A stretch of DNA of 64,000 nt from Thinopyrum elongatum (taxonomy: Eukaryota > Streptophyta > Magnoliopsida > Poales > Poaceae), in assembly GCA_011799875.1 (NCBI GenBank), contig CM022297.1, positions 540,314,795 to 540,378,794 of the forward strand, read 5' to 3'. The first letter of the stretch is position 1, and each line of letters starts with the position of its first letter. A program made the translations under genes and the position numbers. The notes below the pieces were generated by a model. That model saw only the letters and a list, made by a program, of their open reading frames with translations, was not told where the DNA came from and ran no database searches. Shown here piece by piece: positions 56,690 through 64,000 of the stretch.

Positions 56690-58107
56690 ATGGAAAGAGA
56701 CTTAGAACAAGAACAGTTGTTGGGGGATATAATCCTCGCTGGAGGTGATCCCTTGTCATTTCTCAACGACACCGATGGTTAGGAAGGAGAGGATGACGGC
56801 TCTGGTAATACAACAATGGAGGAGGAAGGAGATCATGATGGCTCCGGTGACCGAATGGCGGAGGAAGGAGATCATGATGATGGCTCCGGTGACCGAACGG
56901 AGGAGGAAGCTGTTGCAAAGTCCGGCGAGGTATATATATATATATATTAATTAAGCCTGTGCTGACTTGATGCATTAATTGTTTTGGTATGTACATATAT
57001 ATATATATTAACGCTTCTTTCTTCTTTTAGCCCTCCGGATCGAGCCAAACTTCCATAAGGAGACGAGGCCCGTAGAAAAGGTTGCGCCAGGATGAAAGGT
57101 TCACGATCACAGAAGTGGCGAAAAGAAGGCCAACCGATTGCTCCCAAGCGGACCAACGACGCATTTGTACATCAGTGCGGAGTTGTTGTTAGGGACAGCG
57201 TCCCGATCAGCATCGTGCAATGGAATAAGAATAAGGACGACCCTGAAGTTTCTTATGTCCAGGATAGACTGAAAGATGATCTTTGGACCTCACTGATGAC
57301 AAATTTCAGCCTACCGCCAGAGAAGGATCCGAATAACCCAGTTATAGAGTGAAAGGTCAAGGCGTTTGCTCTTAAGAAGATGGCAGAACTATTCAGGAAC
57401 TGGAAGAAAGAATTGAACACAAAGTTTATCGAAAAAGAGAAGACTCCAGAATTCATCAGTCGATATGAGAAGATAAGAGATCACTGGCCCGCATTTGTGG
57501 CCTACAAGAAATCGGAGAAGGGTAAGAAAAGGTCACTGACAAACAAGCAAAATGCTACAAAGAAGCTATATCACCATCACACAGGGTGAGGTGGCTACTA
57601 CAAAGCCCGGCCGTTGTGGGACAAAGCTGAGCAAGACCTGCTTGTTAAAGGGGTCCAACCAGCGACATTGCACTGGCCAGATCGTTTAAGGACTTGGTTT
57701 TTCGGGGTTGGGGGAACTTTGGACCCAGAAACAGGGGAGTGTGTTTGGACGGACGAGCAACTTGCAATACCCATCCAGAAGCTTCAGAAAGCAATCAAGG
57801 CAGCACAGGAAGGGACGTTCTCACAGAGGCCCTCAGGAATCCTGAACACCCTGGACGAACACGAGGCACATCAGGCTCCGTTCCGTGGGTGTATGGGTTT
57901 CCCGACAGCGGTGGTTATAGAAGCCGAGAGAGAAAGAGGAAAGAGGAAGCAACCGAAATGCAGAGGCTCCTCGCTAACCCGTGGATAGTATCACGGAGGC
58001 TGAACATTGCGAGCTATCAACAAAATGCCAGAACCTGACGTTGAAGGCGGCGGTCGGCTCTGTTGCACCTCCTCAAGCTGAGGGAACTTTTCATTGCCAT
58101 CCGATTC
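56690..58107 (+). pseudogene. Second CACTA ORF (En/Spm plant transposase-like), broken
   Basis: ATG at 56,690 opens MERDLEQEQLLGDIILAGGD and an acidic Gly/Asp/Glu region ends at a donor GAG/GTATAT (56,929/56,930). The next exon starts at about 57,032 after TTTTAG with PSGSSQTSIRRRGP. Lesions are TAG at 56,780-56,782, a stop at about 57,073, a frameshift near 57,120, TGA at 57,349-57,351 and TGA at about 57,587. Between them the frames resume, e.g. KKMAELFRNWKKELNTKFI and WDKAEQDLLVKGVQP. Coding-like sequence continues to the retrotransposon insertion point. Confidence 0.8.
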
Positions 58108-59690
58108 TGATACGTCTCCAACGTATCTATAATTTTTGATTGTTCCATGCTGTTATATTATCATTCTTGGATGTTTTACAATCATTTTATAGACATTTTA
58201 TATCATTTTTTGGTACTAACCTATTGACATAGTGCCAAGTGCCAGTTGCTGTTTTTTGCATGTTTTTTACATCGCAGGAAATCAATACCAAACGGAGTCC
58301 AAACGCAGCGAAATTTTTTGTGGATTTTTTTTGGACCAGAAGACATCCAGTGGGCTGGAGAAACGCCTGGGGGGTGCTCCGAGGGGAGCACAACCCACCA
58401 GGGCGCGCCTGGAGGCCCAGGCGCGCCCTGATGGGTTGTGCCCACCTCGGATGCCCCCCGAACCGCCTCTTTGCTCTATAAATACCCCAATATTCCAGAA
58501 ACCCTAGAGGAGTCGACGAAAATCAATTCCAGCCGCCACAGAGTCCAGAACCACCAGATCCAATCTAGACACCATCATGGAGGGGCTCACCACTTCCATT
58601 GGTGCCTCTCCGATGATGCGTGAGTAGTACTTTGTTGACCTACGGGTCCGTAGTTAGTAGCTAGATGGCTTTCTCTCTCTCATTTGATTCTCAATACAAT
58701 GGTCTCATGGAGATCCATATGATGTAACTCTTTTTGCGGTGTGTTTGTTGGGATCCGATGAACTTTGAGTTTATGATCAGATCTATCTTTTTATCCATGA
58801 AAGTTATTTGAGTCTTCTTTGATCTCTTATCTGCATGATTGCTTATAGCCTCGTATTTCTTCTCCGATATTTGGGTTTTGTTTGGCCAACTTGATCTATT
58901 TATCTTGCAATGGGAAGATGTGCTTTGTAGTGGGTTCGATCTTACGGTGCTTGATCCCAGTGACAGAAGGAGAACCGACACGTATGTATCGTTGCTACTA
59001 AGGATAAAACGATGGGGTCTATTTCTACATAAATAGATCTTGTCTACATCATGTCATCGTTCTTATTGCATTACTCCATTTCTCCATGAACTTAATACAG
59101 TAGATGCATGCTGGATAGCGGTCGATGTGTGGAGTAATAGTAGTAGATGCAGGCAGGAGTCGGTCTACTAATCTTGGACGTGATGCCTATATAATGATCA
59201 TTGCCTGGATATCGTCATATTATTTGAAGTTTTGTCAATTGCCCAACAGTAATTTGTTCACCCACCGTTTGCTATTTTTCTCGAGAGAAGCCACTAGTGA
59301 AACCTACGGCCCCCGGGTCTCTTCTTCAATATATTTGCCTTCGCGATCTATTTTCATTTGCTTTTATTTTCAGATCTATTAAACCAAAAATACAAAAATA
59401 CCTTGCTGCACTTTATTTTATTTGGCGTTCGATCTATCAATATTTACTACTCTCTCACGTCCGTTTGCCAATTTTTGGCGCCGTTGCCCGAAAGGGATTG
59501 ACAACCCCTTTTACACATCGGGTTGCGAGTATTTGTTATTTATGTGCAGGTGCTGTTTACGTAGTGTTGCTTGGTTCTCCTACTAGTTCGATAACCTTGG
59601 TTTCATCACTGAGGGAAATACCTACCGCCGCTGTGCTGCATCATCCCTTCCTCTTTGGGGAAATACCAACGTAGCTTCAAGCCGCAATCA
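58108..59690 (+). repeat. Left (5') LTR
   Basis: 1,583 bp from TGATACGTCTCCAACG to GCAATCA, giving inverted TGAT/ATCA ends. A TATA box TATAAATA lies at 58,477-58,484. A near-perfect inverted repeat with 24-bp arms (58,389-58,412 and 58,417-58,440) is just upstream of it. The string TGGCGCCGTTGCC at about 59,476 duplicates the primer site inside the LTR. Confidence 0.9.
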
Positions 59691-59701
59691 AAAGGAATTT
59701 T

Positions 59702-59719
59702 TGGCGCCGTTGCCAGGGA
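59702..59719 (+). promoter_or_regulatory. Primer-binding site, tRNA-Asp type
   Basis: TGGCGCCGTTGCC begins 11 bases inside the LTR and is complementary to the 3' end of plant tRNA-Asp(GUC). The next base is A where G would pair. Confidence 0.75.
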
Positions 59720-59912
59720 GATATCATCAACATCTACAGGTTCCTAATCACAAATCTCATCCCCTCGCAATTTACATTATTTTCCATTTGCCTCTCGTTT
59801 TTCTCTCCCCCACTTCTCAAAAATTTGCCGTTTTATTCGCCCTCTTTTTCGTTCGCCATTTTTTCCGTCAGATCTATCTTGTGTGCAATTTTGTTTGCCA
59901 CTTTTTGTCGTT

Positions 59913-60716
59913 ATGGATAGTTCTTCCTCTATTGCGTGCACTCCCGAGAACGAAGTTCTCAACTTTAAACAAAGGGGAGGAGAGAATTTAAAAGATGCTT
60001 GGTAAAGAATTTGCAATGCTCATAATAGATCTATCCGTAAGCAATCTACCTTTGTTCTTCTTCGCTGTTTTTATGTGGGCATCACCACTTGGTATAGATT
60101 CGTCCTTGATATGATTACCGGTGGAAATTTCTTGATGTGTCCCTCTCTTGATGCTTTTAATGCTATGGGAAATTTAGTAGGATCACCACCTCTTATGATT
60201 AATGAAACAACTCTGACTCTTGAGCATGTTATGGAAAGATTAGATGCTATTGAAAAGAAAATGCTTACTGAAGAGCATATTGAAAACTTAGATAAAAAGA
60301 TGCATAATTTTTCCACTAAAATTGGGTCAAAAGCGGGAGAAGTTTTTAAGTTGCTAAAAGAAAAGGGGACCGTAATTCATGAAAGGATTGAAGAAAGCCC
60401 GTCTCGGATTGATAAACTAGAAGAAATCTTTAGTAATCTAAGTACGGCTTTTGCTTCCGCCAAAACTCCCGTAAAAATTGGCAAGACTACTCAAGTTACT
60501 AAAAACAAGGGTGCAACTCCTAGTAATGATAAAGGAGATCTTAAGATGATTAGTATCCATCCCAATTTTATTGAAGTGATAAGAGACCCTATTTGCAAAA
60601 ATGAATTTTTCAATCTCGTGCCTAGAAGTATTGTCGTTGAGAATTTATATGCTAAATCCTTGAAGAATTCCAAGTGTTTGATTGAAGAGTTGGATACCAA
60701 AGATGACAAAACTTAG
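59913..60716 (+). pseudogene. gag: Gag-like gene with one premature stop
   Basis: ATG at 59,913 opens MDSSSSIACTPENEVLNF. The frame reads 267 codons to TAG at 60,714-60,716 with a single TAA at 60,003-60,005, where Tyr is expected from the retroviral-type Gag pattern (W.RI). After it, ITTWYRFVLDMITGGNF fits the core of plant gypsy Gag proteins, then a helical LEHVMERLDAIEKK segment and a Lys-rich region. There is no zinc knuckle and no protease. A shorter product could start at 60,075. Gag would be needed for particle assembly; enzymes must come from a related element. Confidence 0.75.
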
Positions 60717-63154
60717 ATCCATGCGTTATGCCTAGCTAGGGGCGTGAAACGATAGCGCTTGTTGGGAGGCAACCCAATGAATAAAATTTATTTTTGCTGT
60801 TTGCTTTCTATTCTTGAGTGTTTGCACAATTATGCTACTGTTATAATTGTGTTTTTTGTGTTTTAATTAGTGGTTGTGCCAAGTAAAGCCTTTAGGATTA
60901 TGTTGGGTGATAGTTGATTTGATCTTGTTGGAAAACAGAAACTTTTGCATCCAGAAAAATAATTGTTTAGAATTACAGACGTGACGAAAAATTCTGGAAG
61001 TATTCCTAATTTTTCAGAATTTTTGGAGTTTCAGAAGTATTCCAAATATTCAGATTGCTACAGACTGTTCTGTTTTTGACAGATTCTGTTTTCTTTGCGT
61101 TGTGTGCTTGTTTTGATGATTCTATGGTTTTCTTTGATGAGTTTTTGCCATAGAAAAGTTGGAATACAGTAGATATAATGCAAGAACAAAATATGAATTG
61201 GTTTGCTACAGTACTTATAGTAGTGATTTGCTTTCTTATACTAATGGATCTCACGAAGGTTTTGTTGAGTTTTGTGTGATTGAAGTTTTCAAGTTTTGGG
61301 TTATCTTACGATGGATGAAGGAATAAGGAGTAAGAAGAGCCTAATCTTGGGGATGCCCATGGCATCCCAAGCTATTATCCAAAGAGAAGCAAGCAACTAA
61401 GCTTGGGGATGCCCCGAGTGGCATCCCCTCTTTCTTCTAACGACCATCGGTATTCTACTCGAAGCTATATTTTTATTCGTCACATACTATGAGTTTTGCT
61501 TGGAGCGTCTTGTATGATTTGAGTCTTTGCTTGTTTTGCTTCTTGTTTTAAGTCATGAATTCTTGCTGGACACATCTATTTGAGAGAGCCAAAATTATGC
61601 CATGACTTGTTAGAATTGCTCTCTATGCTTCACTTAAATTTTTTATGAGCTATGGATTTGCTCTAGTGCTTCACTTATATCTTTTTGAGCACGGCATGCT
61701 TTAGTATTTTTGAAGAAATGCTCTCATGCTTCACTTAGATTTATTTGGGAGTTAGTAAATTTTTTTTTTAGAAATTCTCTCTTGCTTCACTTAAATTATT
61801 TTGAGAGAAAGAAATATTATGCTCATGATCTTCACTTATATTTATTTGAGCTTATCAAAAGCTACACATGAAAATTAGTCCCAAAGTGATAGATATCCAA
61901 GAAGGATATAATGAAAACTTTCATGAAGATCATTGAACAAAATAAACTTGATTCCTTGTAATAGTTTTGAGATATAATGATGTGATATGTGAGTTATGTT
62001 GATGAGCAATCGTGCTTTAGTAAGAATATTGGTGTTAAGGTTTGTGATTCTCTATGCAAGCACGAAAGTCAATAGTTATGCAATGAAATTATATCCTACT
62101 TGTGGTGCATTATTCGGTGTTAATTATGCTTAATGCTTGCTTATGAGGATTTTCGTTTCTTGGTTGGTCGCTTCTCAATCTTTTGCTAGCCTTCATTTTG
62201 CACTAAGTATGATCACTACTTGTGCATCCAAAACCCTTTAAACCAGTTTTGCCACATGAGTCCACTATATCTACCTATATGCGGTATTCTCTTGCCGTTC
62301 TAAGCAAATTTGTATGTGCCATCTCTAATTTTCAAAATAAATTTCTCTTTTGTGTGTTCGTACCGCTAGCGAGGCAGTAAGGGGTGGCTAATATTTTCCA
62401 TGCTAGATGTGTTATTCTCACAATGAGTGTTTATTCACTTGTCATTGCACGAGAGTAAGGCAAAGGTATTAGGGATGCCCAGTCTCGAAATGAAAAATGA
62501 ATTTACTTTATGTTGTCAAATAATAAATTCCTTGGAAAGTGTTGGTATGGAGGGCACCCGTGGATACGGCTAGCCATGGAAAGTGAAAGAAATGGTGGAA
62601 AAAGGAATAAACTTTATTTTCTGTTTGGGAACCGCCTATGATATATCTAGCATGGAAAGTGTTGGGAACTCTAAGTCGTTTTCGTTGGTGGGAAAAGCAC
62701 ACCTCCCAAAATATTTTTTATCTCTAAGTTTTTCGCTTTGAGCTCTGGCACCTCTACAAATCCCTACTTCCCTCTGATAAGGGCCTTTTTTACTTTATGC
62801 AATTTTTATTTTGAGTCTCCATCTTCTCTTATAAAGCACCAACTAAGGGGCACTATGATCGTACTTGAGCATTGGGTGTAGCTAATATGCGAGTGTGTTT
62901 CATGAATGGATCAATGATTGAGCATAATGGGCTAGGGATAACTTATTTTAGCGTTGATATTTTGAAAGACATGGTTACTTGTTGATATGCTTGAGTATTT
63001 AAGTTATCATGTCAAAACTAGACTATTGCTTTGAATCATATAAAAGTCCAAATGTCCATGCTATAAAGAAAAGAATATGTGATGACATGTTAGGCAGCAT
63101 TCCACATCAAAAATTCTGTTTTTATCATGAACCTACTCGAGGACGAGCAGGAAT
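60717..63154 (+). other. Internal noncoding region of the gag-only retrotransposon
   Basis: About 2.4 kb without an ORF. 'aagcttggggat' occurs near 61,400 and 63,156, with a related 'cttggggatgcc' near 61,348. About five degenerate units of about 50 bp, each with 'gcttcactta', lie at 61,600-61,860 (anchors 61,627, 61,668, 61,728, 61,784 and about 61,830). Confidence 0.6.
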
Positions 63155-63169
63155 TAAGCTTGGGGATAC

Positions 63170-64000
63170 TGATACGTCTCCAACGTATCTATAATTTTTT
63201 ATTGTTCCATGCTGTTATATTATCATTCTTCGATGTTTTACAATCATTTTATAGTCATTTTATATTATTTTTTGGTACTAACTTATTGACATAGTGCCAA
63301 GTGCCAGCTGCTGTTTTTTTTGCATGTTTTTTACATCGCAGGAAATCAATACCAAATGGAGTCCAAACACAGCGAAACTTTTCATGGATTTGTTTTGGAC
63401 CAGAAGACATCCAGTGGGCCGGAGAAGTGTCTGGGGGTGCTCCGAGGGGAGCACAACCCACCAGGGTGCGCCTGGAGGCCCAGGCGCGCCCTGGTGGGTT
63501 GTGCCCACCTCGGGTGCCCCCCAAACCGCCTCTTTGCTCTATAAATACCCCAATATTCCAGAAACCCTAGAGGAGTCGACGAAAATCAATTCCAGCCACC
63601 GCAGAGTCCAGAACCACCAGATCCAATCTAGACACCATCATGGAGGGGTTCACCACTTCCATTGGTGCCTCTCCGATGATGCGTGAGTAGTTCTTTGTAG
63701 ACCTACGGGTCCGTAGTTAGTAGCTAGATGGATTTCTCTCTCTCGTTTGATTCTCAATACAATGGTCTCTTGGAGATCCATATGATGTAACTCTTTTTGC
63801 GGTGTGTTTGTTGGGATCCGATGAACTTTGAGTTTATGATCAGATCTATCTTTTTATCCATGAAAGTTATTTGAGTCTTCTTTGATCTCTTATATGCATG
63901 ATTGCTTATAGCCTCGTATTTCTTCTCCGATATTTGGGTTTTGTTTGGCCAACTTGATCTATTTATCTTGCAATGGGAAGAGGTGCTTTGTAGTGGGTTC
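63170..64000 (+). repeat. Right (3') LTR, truncated by the window edge
   Basis: Starts TGATACGTCTCCAACG and matches the left LTR colinearly to the end. TATA box at 63,540-63,547. The inverted repeat (63,452-63,475 and 63,480-63,503) is retained with a different single mismatch than in the left LTR. Confidence 0.92.

Larger units (their letters stand above)
55303..58107 (+). mobile_element. CACTA (En/Spm) transposon, left part, interrupted
   Basis: Starts CACTAGTAGAAAACAGGG, a Triticeae CACTA terminus. The first 300 bp contain about five hairpins of the GGTCCCGGTTCG / CGAACCGGGACC type. Downstream are the start of a TNP2-type transposase gene and a second ORF of En/Spm elements, both broken. 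The catalytic part of TNP2 has been lost by internal deletion (junction near 56,464-56,520). The element is cut at 58,107 by an LTR retrotransposon; the remainder should lie past the right edge of the window. Confidence 0.9.
58108..64000 (+). mobile_element. Gag-only LTR retrotransposon, right end outside the window
   Basis: Left LTR 58,108-59,690 and right LTR from 63,170 to the window edge. The internal part is about 3.48 kb, with a tRNA-Asp-type primer site, one gag-like gene and no protease, integrase or reverse transcriptase. It must therefore be non-autonomous. If the right LTR has the same length the element is about 6.6 kb. Over the comparable about 830 bp the two LTRs differ at roughly 30 positions by eye (about 3.6%), mostly transitions. 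The superfamily is probably Ty3-gypsy from the LTR style and primer. Confidence 0.88.

Noticed and set aside
58232..58623. Several short overlapping open frames in the LTR, repeated at 63,294-63,686
   Set aside because: They recur only because the LTR is duplicated; the frames are disrupted differently in each LTR and lie across promoter features.
59702..59719. tRNA gene signal
   Set aside because: Only the tRNA-complementary primer site is present, with no cloverleaf around it. No tRNA or rRNA gene was recognised anywhere in the window.

Overview
The window is plant nuclear DNA, almost certainly from a Triticeae grass (wheat, Aegilops or barley group). The basis is a dense nested layer of mobile elements with Triticeae hallmarks: a Thalos-like Stowaway MITE, a Maximus-like Sirevirus, an LTR beginning TGATACGTCTCCAACG, a CACTA element with 'ggtcccggttcg' subterminal hairpins, and a repeated zinc-knuckle gene family. 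No intact host gene is visible. Host-gene traces are a MADS-box K-domain fragment (about 10.3-10.7 kb, minus strand) and a multi-exon Myb/SANT gene remnant of telomere-repeat-binding type (about 21.9-23.8 kb, plus strand).

Layout. 1-2.7 kb: minus-strand zinc-knuckle pseudogene with five in-frame stops and a frameshift, running off the left edge. 2.7-7.1 kb: GC-rich, gene-poor DNA with two tandem-repeat arrays (134 bp and about 204-211 bp units). 7.25 kb: an orphan first exon of the same zinc-knuckle family on the plus strand. 7.7-10 kb: Stowaway MITEs and two L1-type LINE tails with a 33-base G run. 10.3-13.0 kb: MADS fragment and a candidate terminal-inverted-repeat (TIR) element carrying a broken ORF. 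13.5-20.5 kb: mostly AT-rich, noncoding, ending in a Helitron-like 3' terminus. 21.3-23.8 kb: a MITE and the Myb remnant.

25,263-37,796: a complete 12.5 kb Maximus-like Sirevirus (Ty1-copia, minus strand) with two LTRs, near-identical 5-bp target duplications, an initiator-Met primer site, multiple polypurine tracts, broken gag-pol and an extra ORF downstream of pol. It sits inside an older GC-rich TIR element (24.2-38.3 kb). 38.5-48 kb: MITEs, a 752-bp LINE with a perfect 16-bp target duplication, and a 554-bp tandem duplication.

49,271-53,054: the most complete element, a 3,784-bp hAT transposon with matching terminal repeats, perfect 8-bp target duplication, a promoter-like 5' region and a four-exon transposase model (764 aa) without any visible lesion. 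55,303 onward: the left part of a CACTA element, internally deleted and then interrupted at 58,107 by a gag-only, non-autonomous LTR retrotransposon whose right LTR runs off the right edge.

A recurring small-scale pattern is a series of target-primed retroposition scars: three inserts of only 13-18 bp ending in poly(A), one 58-bp insert and one 752-bp LINE, each flanked by 15-18 bp direct repeats. All coordinates, gene models and similarities were read by eye; no database search was possible.
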